A stretch of DNA of 64,000 nt, from assembly GCF_018336815.1 (NCBI RefSeq), contig NZ_CP050497.1, positions 310,001 through 374,000 of the forward strand, written 5' to 3'. A program made the position numbers and the translations under genes. Positions 25,924 to 35,440 of the stretch are shown here, piece after piece. Positions within the stretch are counted from its first letter, which is position 1. Each line of letters begins with the position of its first letter. Source of the stretch: Treponema vincentii (GTDB lineage: Bacteria > Spirochaetota > Spirochaetia > Treponematales > Treponemataceae). The notes beneath the pieces were generated by a model. The model made no database searches. It saw only the letters and a program-made list of their open reading frames with translations, and was not told the DNA's origin.

Positions 25924-26520
25924 ATGAATATCGCAAATTTTTTTACCGCGACAAGAATGGTTGCGGCTCCTCTTTTTGTCTGCATTTATTATCTTCCCAA
26001 TTATATAGGTATATCGCAACAAACGGTTCTGCTTATTCTTATACCGCTGTTTATTTATATGGAATTTACTGATTTTTTAGACGGCTATTATGCCCGTAAG
26101 TTGAAGCAGGTGAGCGATTTCGGAAAGCTGTTCGACCCTTTTGCGGATGTGTTTGCAAATCTGACCGTACTGTTGGCATTTATGCTGTCCGGTTATGTGC
26201 CGCTGCCTGTTTTTATCATTATTTTATACCGTGAGTTAAATATTTTATTTTTACGGATGCTTGCACGAGGGAATGGTATTACCATCGGTGCGAAAAAAGG
26301 TGGCAAGACTAAAACGGTATGCTATATTCTTGCCGAAGGTTTTACGCTGCTTATTGAACTGCTGATTGTATTTTCGCTTGCGGAAAAATCCGTTACCGAT
26401 ACGATGATTATTATCAACAAAGGTATTTACTGGGTCGCTGCCTTATTGTCGGTTTGCTCGTTTATCGATTACCTTGTTTCATATAGAAAGAGTATCCGTG
26501 CCTTGCAGAAGGAGAAATAA
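25924..26520 (+). CDS. pgsA: CDP-alcohol phosphatidyltransferase
   Basis: A 198-residue integral membrane enzyme of the CDP-alcohol phosphotransferase family, making phospholipid headgroup intermediates (phosphatidylglycerophosphate synthase is the most likely role). The catalytic signature is complete: Asp50-x2-Asp53-Gly54-x2-Ala57-Arg58-x8-Gly67-x3-Asp71-x3-Asp75, within DFLDGYYARKLKQVSDFGK. About five transmembrane helices follow. The GAKKGGKTKT segment is the usual substrate-loop region of PgsA. Start at the ATG immediately before NIANFFTATRM. Confidence 0.88.
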   Translation: MNIANFFTATRMVAAPLFVCIYYLPNYIGISQQTVLLILIPLFIYMEFTDFLDGYYARKLKQVSDFGKLFDPFADVFANLTVLLAFMLSGYVPLPVFIIILYRELNILFLRMLARGNGITIGAKKGGKTKTVCYILAEGFTLLIELLIVFSLAEKSVTDTMIIINKGIYWVAALLSVCSFIDYLVSYRKSIRALQKEK

Positions 26521-26621
26521 AGAATATAAGAAAGCGTTGGCGGGATACTTTCCTAACTTTTTCGGAACTAAACTCCCTAGTTTTTGCCTAACACTGATCA
26601 ATGTGTAAGACTATTAAAACA

Positions 26622-26654
26622 GCCTGATGTGTGTCCCCGAAGCAACCATCAGGC
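26622..26654 (+). other. Hairpin between pgsA and the PEBP gene
   Basis: gcctgatg (26622-26629) pairs with catcaggc (26647-26654). There is no T-tract, so it is only a weak terminator candidate; it also lies about 40 bases before the PEBP lipoprotein start. Confidence 0.4.
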
Positions 26655-26691
26655 ATATTGACTTAAAATGGCTTTGTTATAAAATATCGGT

Positions 26692-27255
26692 ATGAAACAT
26701 ATCTATACAAAAATGCTGCCGTTTATGGCGGCGCTGATTGTTATTTCCTGTGGAAGCTGCTCAAGTAAAGACGAAATCAAGCCGCTTACTGAAGGAGGTT
26801 CTATGAAGTTGACAAGCACGGCTTTTGCCGACGGCGAAAAAATGTCCCGAGAATTTGCAAAACTCGGAGCGAATCACATTCCTCCGCTCGAAATCGACGG
26901 TGTACCGGAGGGTACAAAGAGCCTTGCGATTATCGTGCACGATCCGGATGCGCCGCTTCCCGGCGGATTTTATCATTGGACGCTGTGGAACATTCCGCCG
27001 CAAACAACGTCGATCGGAGAAGGTAATGTACCATCGGATGCCGTCGAAGGCGAAACAAGCTGGGGTACGAGCGGCTACAACGGACCTCAACCGCCGTTCG
27101 GGACGCACCGCTATATTTTTTACCTCTATGCGCTCGATATGAATCTGACTCTTCCGGCGGGCAGCAGCGTAAAAGAGCTTAAGGCCGCGATTAAAGGGCA
27201 CGCAATCGAAGCTGCTTCACTTACGGGTATGTTCGGTGCTAAAGATAACCCCTGA
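26692..27255 (+). CDS. YbhB/YbcL (PEBP) family lipoprotein
   Basis: A 187-residue phosphatidylethanolamine-binding-like protein with signal peptide and lipobox (ALIVISCGSCSS). Core motifs: GTKSLAIIVHDPDAPLPGG, FYHWTLWNIPP and GYNGPQPPFGTHRYIFYLYALD, the conserved DPDAP and GP-x-PP-x-GxHRY segments of the ligand pocket. Bacterial members have unclear roles. Membrane anchored, probably periplasmic. Downstream sequence holds only gene fragments. Confidence 0.92.
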   Translation: MKHIYTKMLPFMAALIVISCGSCSSKDEIKPLTEGGSMKLTSTAFADGEKMSREFAKLGANHIPPLEIDGVPEGTKSLAIIVHDPDAPLPGGFYHWTLWNIPPQTTSIGEGNVPSDAVEGETSWGTSGYNGPQPPFGTHRYIFYLYALDMNLTLPAGSSVKELKAAIKGHAIEAASLTGMFGAKDNP

Positions 27256-27279
27256 CCAAAGCAGGCCGCACTATCTTAC

Positions 27280-27656
27280 CGCACCATTCAAAAAAGTTAC
27301 CGCAGACATTATGCAATCATTCTCAAATATCGAATCAGTGTCATTTAATCTGGCTTGAAAATCTCAATTTACGCGGCAGCTATAAACCGGTGATCATGGA
27401 CTACATAGGAACGAACTACCCTCATTTGCTGCCGCTCTATCAAAGTATATATGTTGACGGAGACCGCAGTTATTGGGAACTGCTTGATGCGAAACTACAA
27501 GCCTTTACCGCGGACATCGGACATGACTATGTAACAAATGATGATAGTATGAACCGTCCCTTTGATGCGCCGCCTGTTGTTGTCAATTATTTCTATCATG
27601 AGCAAATTAAAAAATCGGCGTGGAGAAAGCGCCTTGCAATCGGCTCTACTGTTTGA
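27280..27656 (+). pseudogene. SPL-type radical SAM protein, C-terminal remnant
   Basis: HLIWLENLNLRGSYKPVIMDY followed by GTNYPHLLPLYQSIY matches the C-terminal part of SPL-family radical SAM enzymes. A preceding piece in another frame (FKKVTADIMQSFSNIESV) appears to continue it upstream. The cysteine cluster and barrel are absent, and the 3' end (SAWRKRLAIGSTV) looks spliced. The gene is a truncated and frameshifted relic. Confidence 0.65.
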
Positions 27657-27761
27657 ATAGCAGAATTGCGGTACTGTAACCGGGTATCGGTTGCAGTCAA
27701 TTCGTGGAATTTTACACCTGCATCATGTCCAGCGTCAGCGGTAATAGCAGAATACGCTTCT

Positions 27762-29985
27762 TTATCCAATCGCCGCTTCTACCGACTTAACAGCCTTTTC
27801 TAAAACAGACTTGCTTTCATTCCGTAAAGTCTCGCTTTCAATTAGCAGCTTGCTTATTTGCTCCTGTTTTTCTTTTGCGATAATCGGAATTATTATATTT
27901 TCTATTTCGCTCTTTTTCCAATGATTAATAATTGAACCGCCTGCGTCCTTTTCCGCTTGCATTTTTACCGCTACGGAATTTAGCACCAATGCCAGATAAT
28001 CAGGTAGCACTCTCTTATCTTTAACATCAAGGTGTAGTATGGCAGATGATGTAATAATATCTTCGCTTTTATTCATCTTGTAGGCTATGCCGACAGTCCC
28101 GTCTTTGGATAAAAGTATCGTATCTTTTTTTGGTTTGATGCAATCTTTAAATTCGTTTTCCGACAGATAAATATTCGTATCAGTTAAACCGAATTTCGTT
28201 AAATCCTGTACTCTTATAAATGGTGTTCCTTTTGTCTGATAGCTTTCGCTTCCCGGCTCAATCGACTTTTTGATTGTAACAAGATTAGATAACTTATCAC
28301 AGTTGTTATCCGACAGTTTTTCAAACAACCTGTCATATTTTTCTTGATAGTATTCACTATCCAATCTCCCTGTAACGGCGAATGTATCTTTAAGATTTTT
28401 GACAGTATAATTTACAGATTTTTGATTATCAAACAAGCCGATTTCTTCATAAAGTCTGAAGATTGCAAGATTAATATAATAGTTCGCTTGCTCATTATAG
28501 TAGACAATTAGCGTTCTGTTCTGTTCTGTTCTGTTCTGTTCTGTTCTGTTCTGTTCTAAGAAATTGTGTGCCGTTTGTTCATCTTTGTCAATAGCTATTT
28601 CAACACTTTTTGTAGAAATTTCAAGCAATTCTTTTGCCTTTTTTGAATACTCCATACTCTGCTTGATATATCCGGCTATTTCGTCTTGGACGCTCGTTTT
28701 AATACAAGGTATTTGTATTTTTAGTATATCCTTCGGAGAAATATTTGCTTGTACTCCTCCTGTTTGTATTCTCTCCAATTGATTTTTACCTATCATACTA
28801 TTGATAATAAGAGAAAATACAACAGGATTGATATTTTTTGATTTTATTTTCATAATCCGTTGATTAACAACAGCTTTTATGTCATCTTGTACTATACAAC
28901 TATTTCCAATCGTTCCTGACATAGAAACTAAAATATCATTTTTTTGTACTACATTTTCCGCGCTCAAACCAATATCGTTTTTTGGTATTAAACTTGCACT
29001 TGAAATATCAAGTTTAAAATTGTTTATATTTGATATTTTTATAAGCGCTATTCCATCTTTTTTCTACATAACTATCACTTGAATATGGATAACCTGTTGT
29101 ATAGCTATCTACAAAATTTGTAAATTCAGAACAACCATATTTAGTAATTTTATTTAATATTTCATCATACTTAGGCTGGTAATACTCGCTATCCAATCTT
29201 CCTGTTCTTAAAAAGCTTTCTTTCAAAGTTTTGATAGATACTTTTTTATTCGACGGATTAAAATTTTCAAGTCCCAGTTCGGAAATGAGAAGATTTTCGG
29301 CTGAATAGTACAAGCCTTTGGATTTCTTTTCTTTGTTACTCGCACTAATTAAAAATTCTTTGAGCCTATTCTGCAATTTCATACTCAATATTGGAATTTG
29401 CATTTCTTTTACTTCTTCAGGGTTTACATTAGTTTGGTTTATTGATTGTCTTGCTCTTCGTTTTATATCCAATACTCCATATTTGCAATTTAAAAAAATA
29501 TTTAAATACTCTGGTAAAATTATATTATCATTTGTATTAAATCTAACCAGATAAGAAGCAAAAACATAATCTCTATCATCTAATTCATTTTTATAATAAA
29601 TTCCAGTTCTTCCAACCCATTCAAAAGAATTTGTTCTATTAAATAAAACATCACCGTCTTTCAATATAAACTTTTTAGCCTCTTTAAGAGCTACATCAGC
29701 ATATTTATCCACTTCTAAATCACAAAGTAAATTATGAATCTCATTCATTCTATAAATAGGATATCCAATTCCTTCTTCATTCATTGCAATTGAAATTCCA
29801 TATTGAGATTTTGTTAATATATCACCAATTTTTTTGTAGTCCAAGTGCTGATTATAATAAATTTTTGTAGTCCAAAATTGACTATCTACTCTGCAATCTT
29901 TATTTTTTTCAACTTCATTTAGTGAGATTTCTCGTACTTCAAGCCCGTTTAATAATCTTTCGTATTTTTCCTTATCAAACGGGCT
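27762..29985 (-). pseudogene. BcgI/type I-like specificity subunit with three TRD-like modules, frameshifted
   Basis: Two minus-strand frames (29985-29014 and the frame ending at 27762) join if one base is removed from the T6 run at 29058-29063. The result would be ~740 residues with three module starts of the same type: CRVDSQFW, TGRLDSEYYQPKYD and TGRLDSEYYQEKYD. Typical S subunits have two. Helical linkers (KSVEIAIDKDEQTAHNF; KSVEAAIG at the end) separate them. No ATG is seen before the first module; it follows the methylase stop closely. A CAGAA x8 tract lies between modules 2 and 3. AT-rich, probably acquired. Confidence 0.82.
28514..28553 (-). repeat. Pentanucleotide tandem repeat, 8 x CAGAA (TTCTG on plus)
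   Basis: Eight perfect copies plus a partial one inside the specificity-subunit frame, encoding EQNRT repeats. Because five is not a multiple of three, gain or loss of one unit shifts the frame, the standard mechanism of slipped-strand phase variation. It sits at the end of the helical linker after the second target-recognition module. Confidence 0.97.
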
Positions 29986-29987
29986 AT

Positions 29988-31973
29988 TTAAAAAAAACTT
30001 AAATGCTCTTTTTTTGCAAATTCTGCAAAGGCTTCGGCTATGCCGTCTTCAGTCATTCCATCGTGGTTATATAAATCGTGCTTGACGATTAAGTGTCCGT
30101 GCGTATCAAGGATTGGCAATCCGTCTTTATCTTTGACAAAGATTTTATCGCCTGAGTTATCCTTGCTTGGTTCCTGCATGGTAGCAAAAAAGATCGGGTA
30201 ATCTTCTTTTTTAGGGCAAAGTTTATCGTCCCATTTTTGAACGAAGAGAACCGATGTTTTCGTTCCCGTATGAGGTTTAAAAACATTTCCGTGTAAGCCG
30301 ACAACAGCAAGTATTCTGCAACGCTCCGTTATAAAATCTCTAATGTATTTATCAGATGAATTGTTAAATCTGCCTTGCGGAAGCACAATTGCCATTCTTC
30401 CACCCGGTTTTAAGAAATTAAGGTTTCTTTCTATGAAAAGAATATCCCTGCCGACTTTTGATTGATATTTTCCATTTGCATTTTTACCGAGTTCGTATTT
30501 AGCGATAATTCTTGACTCTTTAATATCACCCGCAAAAGGCGGATTAGCCATTAGAATATCAAACTCAAAAGAATAGTTGCTGTTTTTAGTTGTTCTTAGT
30601 TTTTTAAACTTTTTCCATCCCTCATTATACGTATCTGTCCAATCTTCAGTCTTAGTCGTATCCTCCCAGCGCTCATAATCAAGGGTATTAAGATGGAGCA
30701 CATTTGTCTGTCCGTCTCCTGCAATTAAATTAAGTGTTCTTGCTACCCGCACAGCTTTTTCATCAAAGTCAATTGCAAACACGTTATCATTAACATAATC
30801 GGTACATTCAGCAGGCTTTTCTTGACTGGTGAACAAATGACTTTGCTCTATTCCCTTTTCTTTTAGTATTTGTTTCCACACATAAAATATTGTGTGAACA
30901 GGAAATCCACAGGAGCCGCTCGCAGGATCTATCATTGTTTCATCTGCCTTTGGATTGAGCATTTTAACGCACATATCTATTACATATCTTGGAGTAAAGT
31001 ATTGCCCTTTTTCTCCCTTAGAAGATTTGCTCATCAAATATTCAAAAGCGTCGTCGACAACATCGAGATTGGAATTAAAAAGCTTTACATCTTGAAGAGA
31101 AGATACACATACGGACAAATGAGAGGGACTAAGTAAAATTTTAGCGTCTTGTGAAAATACACCGTCCCACTTATTCTTTGCCTTGTCAAACAGCTTTTGT
31201 ATCTTGTCTTTCAGTTCCGTTTCCGTATCTCCGTAATTTCTAAATTCAAGATGGCGTACCTGATTTCTTCCGCTTTCCATTTCATCATAAAGCTTTGTAA
31301 AAATCAGTTTGAAAACTTCTTCAAATACATCGACACCTGCGTTAGCAAGCACCTCGTCTTCCATTTCCAAAATAAGGTCTTTTAGGCTCTTCTTTTCTGT
31401 AAGCAACTTATCTTTTGAGATAAGGTCATCTATCGTCCAACGCTCACTTAAAATATCTGACAGTTTCTCATTAAAGGTCGGGATATTCGGTAAATCTTCA
31501 AAAAAATTAGGATCTTTCCTGTGATAAAAAGAAATCTGTCCGCCGTTTGTCCATACGCCAATAGGAGCTCCTGTTGCATTGCAGTAGCTCTTTAACTGTT
31601 CCTTTCCGTCCTTCAGCTTTGGTTTTTTAAGTTCAACAATAATGTAAGGGCTTGTTGTTGCAAGTTTATCAAAGATAACGATATCCGCTCTTTTCTTCTC
31701 CCTCCCAAAAGAAACACTGTATTCGAGTTCCATTTTTTCTTTTGGATAGTTGTATTCATTGATAAGTTTATTGATATAAAGCTGACGGACAAGTTCCTCA
31801 TCAGTAAGCTTAATATCTTTATCTCTTATCTGGCATTTTACATAATAGACATCATTTCCTTTTTTATCCGTTTTAGTAGTGATTAAGTTTTCTACACTAT
31901 CTATCTCTGTTTGATTAAACTGCTCAATTTTATAATTGGAATCCGCTACGATTTTTGAAATTATACTGCTCAT
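29988..31973 (-). CDS. N6-adenine methyltransferase with N-terminal HsdR_N nuclease-like domain (BcgI-A-like R-M subunit)
   Basis: A 661-residue protein. Residues ~60-180 form an HsdR_N-type nuclease domain (REKKRADIVIFDK...PYIIVELKKPK, the Asp...Glu-Leu-Lys of PD-(D/E)XK). Residues ~300-650 form an N6-adenine methylase: SKSSKGEKGQYFTPRYVID, motif I DPASGSCGFPVHT, motif IV ILMANPPFAG. This R-M fusion plus a separate S subunit is the BcgI (type IIB) layout, not a classical type I operon; no hsdR is present. It stops in an A8 run (29990-29997) at the junction with the S frame. The neighbourhood is AT-rich. Confidence 0.85.
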   Translation of the reverse strand: MSSIISKIVADSNYKIEQFNQTEIDSVENLITTKTDKKGNDVYYVKCQIRDKDIKLTDEELVRQLYINKLINEYNYPKEKMELEYSVSFGREKKRADIVIFDKLATTSPYIIVELKKPKLKDGKEQLKSYCNATGAPIGVWTNGGQISFYHRKDPNFFEDLPNIPTFNEKLSDILSERWTIDDLISKDKLLTEKKSLKDLILEMEDEVLANAGVDVFEEVFKLIFTKLYDEMESGRNQVRHLEFRNYGDTETELKDKIQKLFDKAKNKWDGVFSQDAKILLSPSHLSVCVSSLQDVKLFNSNLDVVDDAFEYLMSKSSKGEKGQYFTPRYVIDMCVKMLNPKADETMIDPASGSCGFPVHTIFYVWKQILKEKGIEQSHLFTSQEKPAECTDYVNDNVFAIDFDEKAVRVARTLNLIAGDGQTNVLHLNTLDYERWEDTTKTEDWTDTYNEGWKKFKKLRTTKNSNYSFEFDILMANPPFAGDIKESRIIAKYELGKNANGKYQSKVGRDILFIERNLNFLKPGGRMAIVLPQGRFNNSSDKYIRDFITERCRILAVVGLHGNVFKPHTGTKTSVLFVQKWDDKLCPKKEDYPIFFATMQEPSKDNSGDKIFVKDKDGLPILDTHGHLIVKHDLYNHDGMTEDGIAEAFAEFAKKEHLSFF

Positions 31974-32198
31974 ACCGTGTTTCTATTCTCCTTTTCCGGC
32001 ATATTCATTGCTTTTTTAATTTGGTGTTATACGTTCTCATTTAAATAGTCCAATGCGGTACAACGACTTTGTTTATATCATAATTACTGAACGCTATCAA
32101 TATTTCTCTATTTGTGCGGGTTTAATACCCCGACGCAGTTTGTGAGTATTGCTTAATGGTGCGCACTGTGTGTTCGCATAAGGCAACGCAGCCGGTTA

Positions 32199-32711
32199 TT
32201 ACTTGCAGTCAAATTGAGCATTGCTGAAACTTGAGGCGATTATCAATGAGGCTTTATATGGTACGCGCTGCCCGTAAAAAGAATCTTTGCAGTGTACAAT
32301 CCCCGTATGATACGGCTGTTTTAGATGTTTTGCAGACCGTACAAGCGCATTGATAATATCCAAATCTGCAATCGCCGGAAATTCAATAGGCGCATATTCT
32401 CTGCTGGTTCCTTCTGCACGAATTGCCCCTGTCGCGATAACAAGATCGCCTCCTTTTACTGCGGTATCCATGCCGCCGCAGGTACCCACACGGATAAAGG
32501 TATCGGAGCCGCATCGCACCAGTTCTTCTATTGCAATCGATGCGGATGGACCACCGATCCCTGTCGAAGTAACACTCACCTTTGCTCCGTCTAACATACC
32601 AGTGTAGGTAATATATTCACGGTTGTCTGAAACTGCTGTGCAGCTTTTACAACAGGCTGCCCCTCTCATTAACCGCAATGTTTTGAACTTTAAACCTGTT
32701 CTTGTTGACAC
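32199..32711 (-). pseudogene. Uridine/nucleoside phosphorylase remnant
   Basis: The middle matches uridine phosphorylase: [38 protein letters not shown] (phosphate-site Arg) and [16 protein letters not shown]. After YGQRV the expected C-terminal third (nucleoside-binding Glu-Met-Glu region) is missing, and a foreign tail follows; the first ~25 residues are also atypical. It is 170 residues against about 250 for the family. Probably a decayed nucleotide-salvage gene. Confidence 0.75.
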
Positions 32712-32806
32712 GTTCTTTCATCTGTATAAAAATGAATTTAGATTGCTTGCTTCTTAATACGGGGATACCATCTCTCTTCATATCCCATACAAAAGCAAAA
32801 GTTCCC

Positions 32807-32835
32807 TTGATTTTTTTCCCAATGCGTGCTATAAT
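32807..32835 (+). promoter_or_regulatory. Sigma-70 promoter upstream of the M23 peptidase gene
   Basis: TTGATT (32807-32812), 17-base spacer, TATAAT (32830-32835). Transcription would start near 32842 and pass through the entire triple-hairpin element before reaching the ATG at 33011, giving a ~170-base structured leader. Confidence 0.75.
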
Positions 32836-32858
32836 GATAAAATAAATCTAAGTGATTA

Positions 32859-33001
32859 GGTCATCTCTAAAAACTCGGTTAGATTTTTAGAGATGACCGA
32901 CGAGTTTTTGTTTAAGTCTTTATATTGTAATAATTTAAACAAAAACATCGCAAATTAAATCTAAGGAAAACATCTAAAAACGAAAGTTTTTAGATGTTCC
33001 C
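32859..33001. repeat. Triple-hairpin dispersed repeat, copy 2 (143 bp)
   Basis: Same length and three-stem layout as 4722-4864. Stem 1 arms ggtcatctctaaaaa/tttttagagatgacc, stem 2 tttttgtttaa/ttaaacaaaaa, stem 3 aacatctaaaaac/gtttttagatgtt. At least four pair positions differ from copy 1 on both sides while keeping Watson-Crick pairing. It forms the 5' leader of the M23 peptidase gene. Confidence 0.87.
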
Positions 33002-33010
33002 ATTATTACA

Positions 33011-33913
33011 ATGAAAGTAACACGTGTTTTTATTTTTGGTATTATATGTTTCGCTTCAGTATTCCTCGTTTTATGGTCGTCCGATAGCGGCAAAAATGAC
33101 GCTTTCGACCATGGTGTGGGCGGCGGCACCTCTCTACCTGCTGAACTACCGGAAGAGCATGAGGCGTCTTCCGCTCCTCAGTCCTTGTATTATCGGGCAT
33201 ATTCGGTTAAACAAGGTGATATAGTCGGTACCATCGCTGCCGAATACGGGGTAAGTCAAGATGCAATTATCAGCCTTAATAAACTCAAAAATACGCGGAC
33301 ATTGCAAATCGGACAGATATTAAAGATTCCGTCGATAGATGGTATTTCCTATACGGTAAAAAAAGGCGATACGCCCGAAGCTATTGCCGACAAATATAAA
33401 ATTTCCTTGGAAAAACTCGCAACGGTAAATACACTCACCGATAATACGATAGAAACGGCCTCTGTTATCTTTTTACCTGATGCAAAACTCGATTGGGCTA
33501 CCTTGCAGGAAATCAACGGAGACCTTTTCCGAAGACCGCTGCATAGCAGTTATTATATCACTTCCCGTTACGGCTGGCGTGATAATCCGTTCCTGAACGG
33601 TCAACGGAGTTTCCATAACGGTATGGATATGGCCGCTCCCAAGGGTACTTCCGTTTATGCGGCATTGAACGGACAAGTTATTGCAACCGGATACAGCACG
33701 GTATATGGAAATTATGTGATGATCCGCCATCATTCAGGATATCAAACTTTATACGGACACCTTAATACAATTCTTACTTCGAAAGGCAGTTTTGTTTCCG
33801 TGTCTTCAAAGATTGGTACGGTTGGGAATACCGGAATGAGTACGGGGCCGCACCTTCATTTTACCGTTTATCGAAACGGAGCAACGCTTAACCCCGCCGG
33901 TTTATTAAATTAG
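33011..33913 (+). CDS. LysM / M23-family metallopeptidase
   Basis: A 300-residue envelope protein: N-terminal membrane anchor or signal (VTRVFIFGIICFASVFLVLW), two LysM peptidoglycan-binding repeats (~63-108 YSVKQGDIVGTIAAEYGVS; ~115-155 YTVKKGDTPEAIADKYKIS) and a C-terminal M23 LytM domain (~185-298) with the zinc ligands in FHNGMDMAAPKGT and PHLHFTVYRNG. Probably a periplasmic murein DD-endopeptidase or an EnvC-like amidase activator. No Shine-Dalgarno sequence is obvious before ATG, which closely follows the hairpin leader. The carboxypeptidase gene follows at 33956. Confidence 0.92.
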   Translation: MKVTRVFIFGIICFASVFLVLWSSDSGKNDAFDHGVGGGTSLPAELPEEHEASSAPQSLYYRAYSVKQGDIVGTIAAEYGVSQDAIISLNKLKNTRTLQIGQILKIPSIDGISYTVKKGDTPEAIADKYKISLEKLATVNTLTDNTIETASVIFLPDAKLDWATLQEINGDLFRRPLHSSYYITSRYGWRDNPFLNGQRSFHNGMDMAAPKGTSVYAALNGQVIATGYSTVYGNYVMIRHHSGYQTLYGHLNTILTSKGSFVSVSSKIGTVGNTGMSTGPHLHFTVYRNGATLNPAGLLN

Positions 33914-33955
33914 CGTTACGCTGTTGAAAGATTGCAACTTCAATAATAATTGTAC

Positions 33956-35419
33956 ATGACTAATACAAAATCCCATAGAATCGGTTTTTATATCCTTATA
34001 GCCGTTGCCGTAGCGGCCGGTTGGATTGTCGCTTCGGGCATTGCGTTGTATGTTCGCAGCACGCAATTACTGACTATCCTGCCGGAGGAACAAGCGCGAC
34101 AGGACGCGGCTTTCGGCGCAGATATAACCGCTGCTCGCGATTCCCTCGGAAACGAAGCTCGCAGATATTTTCACACTCCTCCTTTATTACACCTTGCGCC
34201 TTGTACGCAGGGTATCCCGCAGCCGGCTGCAATAAGCGCTCGTTCCGCTGCTGTGATGGACGCCTCAAGCGGAGCGCTGTTATTCGAAAAAAATCCCGAT
34301 CAAAGTATTCCTCCTGCCTCATTAACAAAATTGGTTGCGATGTACACGGTGATGCAGGCTGTTGAGCGGGGAGAGATCAGCCTGACCGACACTATCACGC
34401 CGCCTGCAGAATCGTGGGCGGTAAATATTCCGCCGGGGTCATCGCTGATGTTTTTAGAAAAAAATCAGCGAGTAACCGTTGAAGAGTTGATGAGGGGTAT
34501 GGCGGTCGTTTCCGGTAATGACGCTGCGGTGGCACTTGCAATTCATACGGCAGGTTCCGTGGAGACCTTTGTTCGGCAGATGAATGAAGCTGTCGTGGCG
34601 CTCGGCTTGCAAAATACGCACTTTGAGGATGCAAACGGTTTGAGCGAATATAACCGCACAACCGCCCGCGATTTTGCCCGTTTTTGTGCAGTGTATGTGC
34701 GGAAATACCCCGACCACCTTGCGCAGTTTCACTCGCTGCGGGAATTCAGCTATCCGCAGTCGCATAATATGCTGAAACCGCAAACAATTATCCGCCAGCC
34801 GGCGACGAATACGCTGTTGGCTAAACTGGACGGCTGCGATGGCATTAAGACGGGGTTCATTTATGAGTCCGGTTTTAATATTGCGCTTACCGCACAGCGG
34901 AACGGTATCCGATTCATTGCAGTTATTTTAGGCGGCGCCGGTAAAAGTATGGCGGAGGGAAAGGCTCTACGGGAAGAGAACGGCACAATATTGATGGAAT
35001 GGGCGTTTTCTCACTTTTCCACAAGATATGCACAGAACTTTCCATTGGATATTCCGGCTATTCCCGTTGTCGGGGCAAAAGAACAGGCGAATAGAGCGGC
35101 GCTGCTGCCACTGTTGGACGATCCGAGCGGAAATGGTGGAGCTTTTACCGTTCCTCTTTCCGATGCGAAGTCAGGTGAAACCGTACTGAATACCGCTGAA
35201 ATTCATTCGCGTATACTCGTGCCCGGTGCGCTTGCCGCTCCCATTGCCGCAGGAGAAAAAATCGGAAAGGTGCAATTCTTTACGGAAGATGAGGGGAAAC
35301 CGCTGGTACTTGCCGAATTTCCGCTTATTGCAAACAAAACCCTTGAAAAAGGGAGCGTCCTCCGTTGGAAATATGATAATCTTGCATTAAAATTGCATCG
35401 CTTTTTAAATCGTCGGTAA
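33956..35419 (+). CDS. D-alanyl-D-alanine carboxypeptidase (low-molecular-weight PBP)
   Basis: A 487-residue DacF/PBP5-like serine peptidase that trims pentapeptides in peptidoglycan. N-terminal anchor FYILIAVAVAAGWIVASGIAL; catalytic motifs SLTK (PASLTKLVAMYTV), SGN (VVSGNDAAVAL) and KTG (GIKTGFIYESGFN). The C-terminal beta domain (PFTVPLSD...GEKIGKVQFF) is the usual PBP5_C. An in-frame TTG lies six bases upstream of the ATG. Likely co-transcribed with the M23 gene. Confidence 0.92.
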   Translation: MTNTKSHRIGFYILIAVAVAAGWIVASGIALYVRSTQLLTILPEEQARQDAAFGADITAARDSLGNEARRYFHTPPLLHLAPCTQGIPQPAAISARSAAVMDASSGALLFEKNPDQSIPPASLTKLVAMYTVMQAVERGEISLTDTITPPAESWAVNIPPGSSLMFLEKNQRVTVEELMRGMAVVSGNDAAVALAIHTAGSVETFVRQMNEAVVALGLQNTHFEDANGLSEYNRTTARDFARFCAVYVRKYPDHLAQFHSLREFSYPQSHNMLKPQTIIRQPATNTLLAKLDGCDGIKTGFIYESGFNIALTAQRNGIRFIAVILGGAGKSMAEGKALREENGTILMEWAFSHFSTRYAQNFPLDIPAIPVVGAKEQANRAALLPLLDDPSGNGGAFTVPLSDAKSGETVLNTAEIHSRILVPGALAAPIAAGEKIGKVQFFTEDEGKPLVLAEFPLIANKTLEKGSVLRWKYDNLALKLHRFLNRR

Positions 35420-35440
35420 GGTGGAAAACTTTTTATATTA

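Noticed and set aside
27657-27761. Possible hydrolase remnant (ADAGHDAGV on the minus strand)
   Set aside because: Only about 40 open codons with one suggestive motif; insufficient to call a gene.
28514-28553. CAGAA repeats as a CRISPR array
   Set aside because: Units are 5 bp, contiguous and without spacers; they are a simple-sequence repeat inside a coding frame.
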